A DNA stretch of 64,000 bases from positions 62,001 through 126,000 of the forward strand of contig CACZHT010000007.1 of NCBI GenBank assembly GCA_902781045.1. Reading direction: 5' to 3'. The notes beneath the pieces are model-generated. The model was not told where the DNA came from and did no database searches. It saw nothing but the letters and a program-made list of their open reading frames with translations. The DNA is from an uncultured Bacteroidales bacterium (lineage in GTDB: Bacteria; Bacteroidota; Bacteroidia; Bacteroidales; Muribaculaceae). Below, piece by piece: positions 42,188 through 50,952 of this stretch. The position numbers and the translations under genes were made by a program. Numbering within the stretch: the stretch's first letter is position 1; every line of letters starts with the position of its first letter.

Positions 42188-43435
42188 CTAGCGGCCGCTC
42201 TTCTTCAGCTTGTTGATGGCTTTCTCCAGGCTCTCGGTCGGCTCAATGATGTTGTAGGCGCGCCAGAAGTCGGGATCGTTGAAGTTGTTCACCATCTGCA
42301 AGAACGAGTCACGCTGCTTGAACGCGTGCTTGCGGTCAATCGGATCCTTGTCGCAGGGACGGCGGTCGGTAACCACCATCTCGTTGACGGTCGTGTAGCC
42401 CGTTGAGAACAGACGGCGCTTCCAGTCGCAGTTAAACTGCATGCTCGACCGGATATAGCTGATGTGCGACACGCCCTCGTCATAGCGGTAGTTGACAAGA
42501 AGCGACAACTCCTTGGGCTTGAAGTGCACACCGCGAGGCTTTTTCACCAGCATCAGGCGTGTGGCCTTGTTTTTGTCGCTCATGTCCAGCGACAGCTCGG
42601 CGCGGGTGAACGCCAGCGTCTCGACATCAATGTAGAATGTGGCATGATACAGGGCATAGGGTAGCATGTCGTCGTTCGGATTGGCCTTGACAACCAGCTG
42701 CAAACGGTCGTCGATCGACACCGGGTCGCCCATCTTGAGCTCATAGTGTGTCAGCTCGTCCTTGTCAAGAATCAGCCCGCGGTTCTTCACCACATCCAGA
42801 AAGATGACCTCGGTCGGGCCGCCTTGCATGCGCAGGCCCAGTGTGTCGCTAGCCTTCTGGCTCACCAGCGTGCGGCCCTTCACGATGGCCACGCGGTCAG
42901 GGCCGGGACCGTACTCATACGACGACTTGAACAGCTCGACAACAGCCTCCGACACCGAGATAAACTTGTTGCGCTTTTTGGCCGTCTCGCGATAGAAGCA
43001 CTGCATCAGCTCGGGCTGGCGGCTATAGTTGTCCGGAATGCGGCCCATGGCCTCGGCAAGCACGACCTGCGGGTCTAGGTTGGTCACCGTGATGTCGTTG
43101 AGCTGGATGTTGACGGGCGTGAGCCTGATTTTCAGACCCGTCACTGCGGTGCCCAGCGGCACACGCTGGGTCCTGTAGCCCACATGCGACACAGTGATGT
43201 AGTCGGGGCGGCTCACTGTCTTGAGCGTGAAGCGCCCGTCGCTGTTGGTCACCGTGGCCAGATGCCGCTGCGGCGCCGTGACATTCACATTCTCAAGCTT
43301 CTTGCCCGAATGATTGTCGCGCACCTCGCCGCTGATGACAAACGTCAGGTCGTCATGCTCCTGCCCCAGCATGGCCAGCGACAGCAGCCACATGGTCAAT
43401 AACAGATAGAATCGTCTGGTCAGCATAGCGTTCAC
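42188..43435 (-). CDS. exported protein with carboxypeptidase-regulatory-like domain
   Basis: 415 residues. Signal anchor to LAMLGQ, then a CarboxypepD_reg-like domain (FVISGEVRDNHSGKKLENVNVTA, VSHVGYRTQRVPL) usual for Bacteroidota surface proteins and TonB receptors. The longer C-terminal part (LAEAMGRIPDNYSRQPELM, CFYRETAKKRNKFI) resembles DUF5686-type proteins but lacks the full barrel. Role unknown; outer-membrane linked. Confidence 0.8.
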   Translation of the reverse strand: MNAMLTRRFYLLLTMWLLSLAMLGQEHDDLTFVISGEVRDNHSGKKLENVNVTAPQRHLATVTNSDGRFTLKTVSRPDYITVSHVGYRTQRVPLGTAVTGLKIRLTPVNIQLNDITVTNLDPQVVLAEAMGRIPDNYSRQPELMQCFYRETAKKRNKFISVSEAVVELFKSSYEYGPGPDRVAIVKGRTLVSQKASDTLGLRMQGGPTEVIFLDVVKNRGLILDKDELTHYELKMGDPVSIDDRLQLVVKANPNDDMLPYALYHATFYIDVETLAFTRAELSLDMSDKNKATRLMLVKKPRGVHFKPKELSLLVNYRYDEGVSHISYIRSSMQFNCDWKRRLFSTGYTTVNEMVVTDRRPCDKDPIDRKHAFKQRDSFLQMVNNFNDPDFWRAYNIIEPTESLEKAINKLKKSGR

Positions 43436-43449
43436 ACTTTTTTGGGTTG

Positions 43450-44046
43450 TTAGTCAACAAGCGAAGTGCCGGCAATGTCGCACAGCCGTTGACGCAGCTC
43501 TGGCATAGCATCGGCGTCACACTCGACGGTCATCGAGCACACGTTGTCGAAGGACTGATTCACGATGCGCACGTCACTCTTCTTCAGCAGTCTCATCACA
43601 TCGTTCATCGACAGGTAGGGAAAAGTGAAGCGGCACTGCGCCTGCTCGTGGCATTCCAGTATCTCGCCCGACTCGATGGCCAGACGAGCAGCCTCGCGAT
43701 AGGCTACTATCAACCCGCTTGTGCCCAGCTTGATGCCGCCGAAGTAGCGAACCACAGCGATCACCACATTGGTCAGGCCGTAGGAGTTAATCTGCCCCAG
43801 GATGGGCTTGCCGGCAGTGCCGCTGGGTTCGCCGTTGTCGCTACTCAGATACTCGTTGCGGGCGGTGCCGATCATATAGGCCCAGCACACATGCCGAGCA
43901 TCGTGATACTCGTTCTGGATGCGCTTGACGACCGCCTTGGCCTCGTCGGCACTCGCCACGGGCTCGGCAAAGGAGATGAACTTGCTCATCTTCTCCTTGT
44001 ACAGGCCTTGCGAGCGCCCCTTCAGTGTTTTGTAGAAATCTGCCAT
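43450..44046 (-). CDS. YigZ/IMPACT family protein
   Basis: 198 residues from ATG 44046; the ATG two codons earlier is at the predicted transcription start. The UPF0029 signature is clear: ARHVCWAYMIG, SDNGEPSGTAGKPIL, NVVIAVVRYFGGIKLGTSGL. Function in bacteria is poorly known; the eukaryotic relative IMPACT modulates translation stress. Divergent from the secreted protein at 44104. Confidence 0.9.
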   Translation of the reverse strand: MADFYKTLKGRSQGLYKEKMSKFISFAEPVASADEAKAVVKRIQNEYHDARHVCWAYMIGTARNEYLSSDNGEPSGTAGKPILGQINSYGLTNVVIAVVRYFGGIKLGTSGLIVAYREAARLAIESGEILECHEQAQCRFTFPYLSMNDVMRLLKKSDVRIVNQSFDNVCSMTVECDADAMPELRQRLCDIAGTSLVD

Positions 44047-44052
44047 ATTCAA

Positions 44053-44088
44053 TTTGCAAAATTAGTGTTTTGTTAGTAATTTTGCAAG
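44053..44088. promoter_or_regulatory. interlocked divergent promoters
   Basis: Plus: TTTG (44053-44056), 20 nt, TAATTTTG (44077-44084). Minus: TAATTTTG (44064-44057) with CTTG (44088-44085) as -33, also 20 nt apart. Each -33 box abuts the -7 box of the opposite promoter, making a near-perfect dyad. Confidence 0.75.
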
Positions 44089-44103
44089 AAATTAATCAGG
44101 CAA

Positions 44104-45087
44104 ATGAAAAAAACTGTAGCATTCTTTCTGATGCTCTTGGTTGCAGCATGCGCTGTCCATGCTCAGAACCGAGTCAACTGGCGGTGGCAACGCACCGTGA
44201 TTGCGGCCATCGACAAGTTTCCTCATCGCGGAGGGTATTATACGGGAGGTCGGCCGAATGACACTTTTCTCAAGACCACATGGCGAGGATTGCATGATGC
44301 CTATCGGATGCAGCCCGACGACGCAAGACCCAGGTTCGCCCCCATGCAGGCACAGCCTTCGTTCTGCTCGAGTGCAACCTATGCGGTGCTGATACAAGCC
44401 TTGCTGGATTATGACAAAAACGGAGCAATATCACCACAAGCGTGGCGCAACATGAAACCGTATGTGGGCATTAAAGATGCACTCAACCCCGATGGCCTGG
44501 CTCAGGACGATGGCGTGGGTTTCTGGGGGCGATGCAACGCCAACGGGCCATCGCTCGGAGTGCTGGTGCACGAGCTGGATGCGGGTTGCAGTATCACGGC
44601 ATTCCGTGGAGCGAAAAACGATACGGTCAAGGAGGCGCCTACCGAGCGCTACCTCACTGATGATGAGTGGCGAGCACACCCCATTTGGCGGCAGGCTGTG
44701 CGCGGTGACCTGATGAAGATTTTCTGGAACCGGAATGAATCGCGGGGCCATGATGGCGGTGCCATCGTTGGCTATGATGGTGTCAAGGGGCATCTTCAAG
44801 AGGCGGGACATAGTGTTGTCTTCTTGGGCATGAGCACCGATGGAAAGGTTGTCTACTGGAGCAGCAATGGACCAGGTGATGACCCTGCACGCATGGGTTA
44901 CTCTGTGGCCACATGCGACCCTACTGCCATCCAGCGTGTGGTCTTCACTCGCATTTTGCGACCCGAGCGATTTGACAAGGTGCGTGACATGGAGCCTACT
45001 GATGTCAATCAATATCTTTATGACCTTAATGGGCGCACACACAGCTCGACCGCACAACTCATCGATGCCATTGGAGCAAAGCGATGA
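44104..45087 (+). CDS. secreted protein, possible papain/NlpC-like cysteine hydrolase
   Basis: 327 residues. Signal peptide to AVHAQ. The arrangement PSFCSSATYAVLIQALLDY (Cys at the start of a helix) and later GHDGGAIVGYD...AGHSVVFLG (His on a strand) is what one expects from a cysteine peptidase or amidase fold, and the substrate could be peptidoglycan. No named family is recognised and the Cys/His assignment is inference. Expressed from one arm of the interlocked promoter. Confidence 0.72.
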   Translation: MKKTVAFFLMLLVAACAVHAQNRVNWRWQRTVIAAIDKFPHRGGYYTGGRPNDTFLKTTWRGLHDAYRMQPDDARPRFAPMQAQPSFCSSATYAVLIQALLDYDKNGAISPQAWRNMKPYVGIKDALNPDGLAQDDGVGFWGRCNANGPSLGVLVHELDAGCSITAFRGAKNDTVKEAPTERYLTDDEWRAHPIWRQAVRGDLMKIFWNRNESRGHDGGAIVGYDGVKGHLQEAGHSVVFLGMSTDGKVVYWSSNGPGDDPARMGYSVATCDPTAIQRVVFTRILRPERFDKVRDMEPTDVNQYLYDLNGRTHSSTAQLIDAIGAKR

Positions 45088-45115
45088 GGCTTTTGAGTTT
45101 TTTTGAGGCCACAAG

Positions 45116-45148
45116 CTTGTCGTAATTCGAGTTTTTATAGTAATTTTG
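45116..45148 (+). promoter_or_regulatory. promoter for the FabK-like gene
   Basis: CTTG (45116-45119), 21 nt, TAATTTTG (45141-45148); about 30 nt before the ATG. Confidence 0.6.
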
Positions 45149-45178
45149 CCAGCAAATAGCAACTCATAATCATAAGGA

Positions 45179-46123
45179 ATGAAAAGTAGAATAACCGAAC
45201 TCTTTGGCATTGAGCTGCCTATCATAGCAGGTGGCATGGTGTGGTGCAGCGGTTGGCGACTGGCTGCAGCTGTGAGCGAGGCCGGAGGATTGGGCCTGAT
45301 TGGAGCTGGTTCGATGACACCTGATGTGTTGCGCGAGCACATCGTCAAGTGCAAGGCGGCGACAAACAAGCCTTATGGCGTGAATGTGCCGCTGATGAAG
45401 CCTGATGCGGCACAGTTGATGGAGGTGATTGCCGATGAGCAGGTGCCCGTGGTCTTCACCAGCGCGGGAAGCCCCAAGAAGTGGACCGCATGGCTGCATG
45501 AGCGTGGCATTAAGGTGGCTCATGTGGTGGCATCAAGCACATTTGCACGCAAGTGTGAACAGGCAGGAGTCGACGCTGTTGTGGCCGAGGGATTTGAGGC
45601 CGGTGGTCACAACGGACGCGAAGAGACCACCACGTTGTGCCTCATTCCTGCTGTGCGCAAGGCCACGTCGTTGCCGCTCATCGCTGCCGGAGGAATTGCC
45701 ACAGGAGATGCCATTCTGGCCATGCGCGTGCTCGGAGCCGAGGGGGTGCAGATGGGCACACGATTTGCACTCACTGTCGAGAGCAGCGCCAGCGAGGCTT
45801 TCAAGCAGCGTTGTCTCAGCCTGGCCGAGGGCGATACCAAGCTGCTGTTGCGCAAACTCTCGCCCACGCGGCTCGTCAGGGGAGGATTCTTTGACGCCAT
45901 CGAGCAGGCCGAGAACAATGGGGCCACCGAGCAGCAACTGCTAGACATCATCGGCACCGGAGCGTCGCGCCGAGGCATCTTTGAGGGAGACCTAGAAACG
46001 GGCGAACTCGAGATAGGGCAGGTGGCGTCGCTCTTGCAGGGCCGAGCACAGCAGACCGTGGCCGAAGTCTTTATCGAACTTGTGGCCGAATATGCCGCAG
46101 CCAAACAAGAAATCGCCAAATAA
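45179..46123 (+). CDS. FabK-like/nitronate monooxygenase-family flavin oxidoreductase
   Basis: 314 residues of TIM-barrel type: ITELFGIELPIIAGGMVWCS, AAAVSEAGGLGLIGAG, VVAEGFEAGGHNG, LPLIAAGGIATGD and GAEGVQMGTRFALTVES. This family includes FabK enoyl-ACP reductase and nitronate monooxygenases. In Bacteroidota lacking other reductases FabK is common, but the sequence alone does not decide between the two. Confidence 0.87.
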   Translation: MKSRITELFGIELPIIAGGMVWCSGWRLAAAVSEAGGLGLIGAGSMTPDVLREHIVKCKAATNKPYGVNVPLMKPDAAQLMEVIADEQVPVVFTSAGSPKKWTAWLHERGIKVAHVVASSTFARKCEQAGVDAVVAEGFEAGGHNGREETTTLCLIPAVRKATSLPLIAAGGIATGDAILAMRVLGAEGVQMGTRFALTVESSASEAFKQRCLSLAEGDTKLLLRKLSPTRLVRGGFFDAIEQAENNGATEQQLLDIIGTGASRRGIFEGDLETGELEIGQVASLLQGRAQQTVAEVFIELVAEYAAAKQEIAK

Positions 46124-46129
46124 CGACAA

Positions 46130-46172
46130 ACGACAAACAACTATAAACTATAAACCATAAACTATAAACTGT
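46130..46172. repeat. AAACTATAA short tandem repeat linker
   Basis: About five imperfect copies of AACTATAA/AAACTATAA right before the DUF4494 start, similar to the linker at 25325-25372. Confidence 0.5.
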
Positions 46173-46173
46173 C

Positions 46174-46650
46174 ATGCAGTGGTTTGAATGCAAAGTCAAA
46201 TATGACAAGACCCTCGAGACGGGGGCTGTGAAGACTGTTACTGAACCCTATCTGGTCGACGCGCTGTCGTTCACCGAGGCCGAGGCGCGCATCACCGAGG
46301 AGATGCAGCCTTACATCTCTGGAGAGTTTACAGTCAGTGCCGTGCGGCGCGTCAACCTGAGCGACATTTTCTATAACGAGTCGGGCGACCGTTGGTACAA
46401 AGTAAAGACCAATTTCATCACCATCGACGAGAAAACTGCCGTCGAGAAGAAGACCGCCTCGTTCCAGCTGGTGCAAGCCAGTGAATTTAAGGAGGCTCTT
46501 GACGTGTTCATGGAGGGCATGAAGGACACCATGGCCGACTTCGAAATCGCCAGTATCACCGAGACTATGCTCATGGATGTGTTCTCGGCCAACCTCACTG
46601 AGACTCTGGCCGACAAGGAAGCAAAGAAGCAGGCACAGGAGCAGGCATAA
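46174..46650 (+). CDS. DUF4494 family protein
   Basis: 158 residues beginning MQWFECKVKYDKTLETG, with LVDALSFTEAEARITEEM and YKVKTNFITIDEKTAVEKK; ends in a Lys/Glu/Gln-rich tail. A cytosolic Bacteroidota-specific family of unknown function, often linked with yggS as here (15 nt apart). Confidence 0.85.
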   Translation: MQWFECKVKYDKTLETGAVKTVTEPYLVDALSFTEAEARITEEMQPYISGEFTVSAVRRVNLSDIFYNESGDRWYKVKTNFITIDEKTAVEKKTASFQLVQASEFKEALDVFMEGMKDTMADFEIASITETMLMDVFSANLTETLADKEAKKQAQEQA

Positions 46651-46665
46651 TCGGATGTTGTGGAG

Positions 46666-47340
46666 ATGAATACTATCGCTGATAATATCAAAGCCATAGA
46701 GAACCAACTGTCACAGGGCGTGCGCCTTGTGGCTGTGTCAAAGTTCCATCCTGTCGAGATGGTGCGTCAAGCCTACGATGCAGGACAGCGCATCTTCGGC
46801 GAGAACCATGTGCAGGAACTGGTGGCCAAGGCACCGCAACTGCCCGACGATATCCAGTGGCACATGATCGGGCACCTGCAGACCAACAAAGTGCGCATGC
46901 TCATGCCGCATGTGGACATGATACAGAGTGTAGACTCAATCAAACTCCTGCGAACCATTGAAAAGGAGGCGGCACGCATCGACCGGACGGTTGATGTGTT
47001 GCTGCAGCTCCATGTGGCTCGCGAGGAGACCAAGACGGGTTTTGCCACGGGCGAATTGCTCTCGGCCCTGTCGGTGGGAGAGCTGGACAATATACCTCAC
47101 GTGCGAGTGCGGGGACTCATGGCCATGGCCACCAACACTGACGACCAACAACAGATTGAACGAGAGTTCCAGCTGGTGAATGACACGTTCAGGCTGATCA
47201 AAGACGAATTCTATGCCGGACACGACGAGTTCGACCAGATTAGCATGGGCATGAGCGACGATTGGCCGCTGGCTGTCAAGCATGGAGCCACGCTTGTCCG
47301 CGTCGGATCGGCAATTTTTGGTCCCAGACAGTACAAATAG
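46666..47340 (+). CDS. yggS: YggS-type PLP homeostasis protein
   Basis: 224 residues from ATG 46666. PLP lysine in RLVAVSKFHP, then RIFGENHVQEL, WHMIGHLQTNKV, QLHVAREETKTGFA, ISMGMSDDWPLAVKHGATLVRVGSAIFG. Binds pyridoxal phosphate and keeps B6 and amino-acid pools in balance. Confidence 0.94.
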   Translation: MNTIADNIKAIENQLSQGVRLVAVSKFHPVEMVRQAYDAGQRIFGENHVQELVAKAPQLPDDIQWHMIGHLQTNKVRMLMPHVDMIQSVDSIKLLRTIEKEAARIDRTVDVLLQLHVAREETKTGFATGELLSALSVGELDNIPHVRVRGLMAMATNTDDQQQIEREFQLVNDTFRLIKDEFYAGHDEFDQISMGMSDDWPLAVKHGATLVRVGSAIFGPRQYK

Positions 47341-47360
47341 AGGTTTTTCTTACTTTTTTG

Positions 47361-47391
47361 TTTGGTGGGTGAGTTTTTTTTCGTACTTTTA
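47361..47391 (+). promoter_or_regulatory. promoter for the MFS/transketolase genes
   Basis: TTTG (47361-47364), 19 nt, TACTTTTA (47384-47391, last base off consensus). Confidence 0.55.
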
Positions 47392-47428
47392 CACCGTAAT
47401 TTATTTTAAGTATAATTTTTAGACTAAA

Positions 47429-48748
47429 ATGACACAGACTCAAAACAAATCCAATGGTAGCATCATTGCCATCGTGACGATGATGTTCCTTTATGCAATG
47501 ATTTCATTTGTGACCAATCTGGCTGCCCCGATTGGTGTGGTGATGAAGAACGACCCCGAGGTTGGCGGATCTAACTCGCTGGCCATGCTGGGCAACTTCA
47601 TGAACTTTTTTGCCTATCTGTTCATGGGCATTCCGGCTGGCAAAATGCTGATGCGCATCGGATATAAGAAGACCGCACTCATGGGCATAGGCCTGGGCTT
47701 GATTGGTGTCATGGTGCAGTTTATCTCGGGCTTTGAAGCACTCGAGGGCTATAGCGACAATGTTATTTATCTACTGGGCGCATTCATCTCGGGTATGTCG
47801 GTGTGCCTGCTCAACACCGTTGTCAACCCCATGCTGAATCTGCTGGGTGGCGGTGGCAAGCGAGGTAACCAGCTCAATATGATCGGCGGCACATTCAACT
47901 CGCTCGCTGGCACGCTCACTCCCATGCTGGTTGGTGCGCTCATCGGCGAACTGACCAAAGAGTCTGACTTTGCCGACATCAACCTAGTGCTATATATTGC
48001 TATGGCTGTCTTTGCCGTTGCTTTTGTTGTCTTGGCGTTCATTCCCATCAAGGAGCCGGAGATGGGACGCGTGACCTCTAACACAAAGTTTGAGCACTCG
48101 CCCTGGAACTTCCGTCACTTTGTGTTGGGAGCAGTGGGCATCTTCATCTATGTCGGCATTGAGGTCGGCATTCCGGGCACGCTCAACTTCTATCTGAGCG
48201 ATACGACCGAAAAGGGAGCTGGGCTAGTGGCCAATGCTGCCGCCATCGGCGGTCTGGTTGCAGGCACCTACTGGTTCCTGATGCTCATTGGCCGTATCAT
48301 CGGTGGTGCCATCGCCGGCAAGGTGTCAAGCAAGACCATGATGATTGTCGTCTCATGTGCCGGCATCGTGCTCATCCTCTTGGCCATGTCGCTTGACAAG
48401 AGTGTTACCATGTCGATGCCCGTCTTCACTGGGGGCGGATTTGGCATGGAGACCGTGCCCATCAGCGCGGTGCTGCTGGTGCTGTGCGGTCTGTGCACAT
48501 CGGTCATGTGGTCAAGCATCTTCAACCTCGCAACCGAGGGACTGGGCAAGTACACTGCGGCAGCGTCGGGAATCTTCATGATGATGGTCGTGGGAGGCGG
48601 TGTGTTGCCGCTGGTGCAGAACCACATCGCAGACACGAGCATGGGATACATGTTCTCCTACATTGTGCCGCTGCTGGGACTGGGCTATCTGCTCTACTAT
48701 GCCATCGCTGGCTGCAAGAATGTCAATCAGGACATTCCTGTCGATTGA
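47429..48748 (+). CDS. MFS transporter (sugar permease-like, FucP-type)
   Basis: 439 residues with about 12 hydrophobic segments. The first (AIVTMMFLYAMISFVTNLAAPIG), the Gly-rich loop LMRIGYKKTALMG between TM2 and TM3, and VNPMLNLLGGGGKRGNQLNMIGGTFNSLAGTL in the middle resemble the FHS/FucP sugar:H+ symporter group. It precedes transketolase by 36 nt, so the cargo may feed the pentose-phosphate pathway. Confidence 0.85.
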   Translation: MTQTQNKSNGSIIAIVTMMFLYAMISFVTNLAAPIGVVMKNDPEVGGSNSLAMLGNFMNFFAYLFMGIPAGKMLMRIGYKKTALMGIGLGLIGVMVQFISGFEALEGYSDNVIYLLGAFISGMSVCLLNTVVNPMLNLLGGGGKRGNQLNMIGGTFNSLAGTLTPMLVGALIGELTKESDFADINLVLYIAMAVFAVAFVVLAFIPIKEPEMGRVTSNTKFEHSPWNFRHFVLGAVGIFIYVGIEVGIPGTLNFYLSDTTEKGAGLVANAAAIGGLVAGTYWFLMLIGRIIGGAIAGKVSSKTMMIVVSCAGIVLILLAMSLDKSVTMSMPVFTGGGFGMETVPISAVLLVLCGLCTSVMWSSIFNLATEGLGKYTAAASGIFMMMVVGGGVLPLVQNHIADTSMGYMFSYIVPLLGLGYLLYYAIAGCKNVNQDIPVD

Positions 48749-48784
48749 TTTTTGACCAATAAACTCTAACCTGATAATGACTCT

Positions 48785-50815
48785 ATGATTAACGCTATGC
48801 TGATGAATCGCGCGGCCAACAACATCCGCATCCTGGCTGCGACGATGGTTGAGAACGCCAAGTCGGGGCATCCGGGTGGCGCGATGGGAGGAGCGGACTT
48901 CATTAATGTGCTCTACTCCAAGTTCCTGGTCACCGACCCTGATGACCCAAGATGGTTTGCACGCGACAGGTTCTTCCTGGACCCGGGTCACATGTCGCCC
49001 ATGCTCTATAGTGTGCTGCACCTCATGGGCAAGTACACCACCGACGACCTCAAGGCGTTCCGACAGTGGGGAAGCATCACACCAGGACACCCCGAGGTGG
49101 ATGTCGAGCACGGAGTGGAGAACACCAGCGGGCCGCTGGGACAAGGTCATGTCATGGCCGTCGGAGCCGCGATTGCCGAGCGATTCATCGCCACGCGTTT
49201 CTCCGAGGTTTGGGCACACAAGACCTACGCATTCATCAGTGACGGTGGCATCCAGGAGGGAATCTCGCAGGAGGCGGCACGCATCGCAGGATACCTCGGG
49301 CTGAGCAACCTCATCATGTTCTATGACAGCAACCGCGTGCAGCTCTCGACCGACTGCGATGCCGTCAGCCTGGAGAACACGGCTATGAAGTACCGTGCCT
49401 GGAACTGGAATGTGCTCGAAATCAACGGATCGGACTCGCTGGCTATAGCTGGGGCGCTTGAGACTGCACTGGCCGAGAAGGAACGACCCACCATCATCAT
49501 CGGGCGAACCATCATGGGACGCGGATGTGTTACAGCCGACGGCAAGAACTTCGAGGGGCAGTGCAGCACTCATGGGCAGCCCATCAGCAAGAGCGGTGCT
49601 GACTATGCCAAGACGGTCACCAACCTCGGCGGCAATGTCAAGGACCCATGGGCAGTCTTCCCCGCTGTGGAGCAGCTCTATGCCGACCGCAACAGGCAGC
49701 TGCGAGACATTGTCGCCGAGCGCAAAGCCGCTCAGCTGGCATGGATGCAGTCCAACCCCGACCAAGCCAAGCTGCTGCACAGTTACATCAATGGCGTGGT
49801 GCCACATGTCGACTATGCAGCAATTGAGCATAAGCCCGGCATTGCCACGCGGGCAGCCAGTGCCGATGTGCTCAAGGCACTGGCACAGCAGGTGGGCAAC
49901 ATGATTGTCTCCAGTGCCGACTTGGCAAATTCTGACAAGACCGACGCGTTCCTCAAGGTCGCCGGGGCGTTCACACGTCATGACTTCAAGGGTGCATTCC
50001 TCCATGCCGGCGTGTCCGAGCTGGCCATGACCGCAATCATCAATGGCATGGCGTTGCACGGAGGCGTGATTGCAGCATGTGGCACGTTCTTCGTCTTCAG
50101 CGACTATATGAAGCCCGCCGTGCGTCTCTCGGCGCTGATGCAGTTGCCGGTCAAGTTTGTCTGGACGCACGACGCATTCCGCGTCGGTGAGGACGGACCC
50201 ACCCACGAACCGGTCGAGCAGGAGGCGCAAATCCGCCTGATGGAGGAGCTCAAGAACCATGCCGGGCGCAACAGTATGCTTGTGCTGCGACCGGCCGACG
50301 CCGCCGAGACTACCGTGGCATGGCGCATGGCCATGGAGAACACCTCGACACCCACGGCACTCATCCTCTCGCGCCAGAATGTCGATGACCTGCCCAGCGC
50401 CAGTGGCAACCGCTATCAGGATGCGCTGCAGGCCATGAGAGGAGGATATATTATAAATAAGGTGGAAAATCCCGATGTCATCCTTGTTGCCAATGGCTCG
50501 GAGGTGGCGACACTGGTTGCCACAGCCGACATCATTGCTGCCGACGGAATCAAGGCGCAAGTGGTCTCGGTGCCGTCCATCGGACTTTTCCTTGACCAGG
50601 ATGAGGAATACCGCAAGCTGGTGCTGCCTGATGGCGTGCCCACTTTCGGACTCACAGCGGGATTGCCCTCGACTCTACGCCGCGTGGTGCCCAACGGAGA
50701 GGTGATGGGACTTGACCACTTCGGAGCTTCTGCGCCCTACAAGGTGCTGGACGAAAAATTTGGCTTCACTGCTCAAAATGTCGCCCAGAAAGTCCGAAAA
50801 TACCTCGGAAATTAG
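48785..50815 (+). CDS. tkt: transketolase
   Basis: 676 residues, full length. ThDP enzyme blocks: NAKSGHPGGAMGGADF, ENTSGPLGQGHVMAVGAA, SDGGIQEGISQEAAR, and the pyrimidine domain with HDAFRVGEDGPTHEP and ALILSRQNVDDLP. Interconverts C5, C3/C7 and C4/C6 sugar phosphates. Likely co-transcribed with the MFS gene. A long antisense frame over it is only a codon-bias shadow. Confidence 0.95.
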   Translation: MINAMLMNRAANNIRILAATMVENAKSGHPGGAMGGADFINVLYSKFLVTDPDDPRWFARDRFFLDPGHMSPMLYSVLHLMGKYTTDDLKAFRQWGSITPGHPEVDVEHGVENTSGPLGQGHVMAVGAAIAERFIATRFSEVWAHKTYAFISDGGIQEGISQEAARIAGYLGLSNLIMFYDSNRVQLSTDCDAVSLENTAMKYRAWNWNVLEINGSDSLAIAGALETALAEKERPTIIIGRTIMGRGCVTADGKNFEGQCSTHGQPISKSGADYAKTVTNLGGNVKDPWAVFPAVEQLYADRNRQLRDIVAERKAAQLAWMQSNPDQAKLLHSYINGVVPHVDYAAIEHKPGIATRAASADVLKALAQQVGNMIVSSADLANSDKTDAFLKVAGAFTRHDFKGAFLHAGVSELAMTAIINGMALHGGVIAACGTFFVFSDYMKPAVRLSALMQLPVKFVWTHDAFRVGEDGPTHEPVEQEAQIRLMEELKNHAGRNSMLVLRPADAAETTVAWRMAMENTSTPTALILSRQNVDDLPSASGNRYQDALQAMRGGYIINKVENPDVILVANGSEVATLVATADIIAADGIKAQVVSVPSIGLFLDQDEEYRKLVLPDGVPTFGLTAGLPSTLRRVVPNGEVMGLDHFGASAPYKVLDEKFGFTAQNVAQKVRKYLGN

Positions 50816-50855
50816 AAATTTTCAACAAAAAAGCGATTTTTTTTGGGTGAAATGA

Positions 50856-50885
50856 TTTGCATGTGAAAAAATTGTCCTATATTTG
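50856..50885 (+). promoter_or_regulatory. ompA promoter
   Basis: TTTG (50856-50859), 18 nt, TATATTTG (50878-50885); leader of about 60 nt. Confidence 0.65.
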
Positions 50886-50952
50886 CACAATAATTTGCAG
50901 ACGAATGTAATTTTTAATGTTTAACAGATAAATTATTTATTAACGTAAGTCT

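Noticed and set aside
48512-50560. 682-codon open frame antisense to transketolase
   Set aside because: The sense strand encodes a complete transketolase with all motifs. The antisense frame has no family features and is a by-product of GC-rich codon bias.
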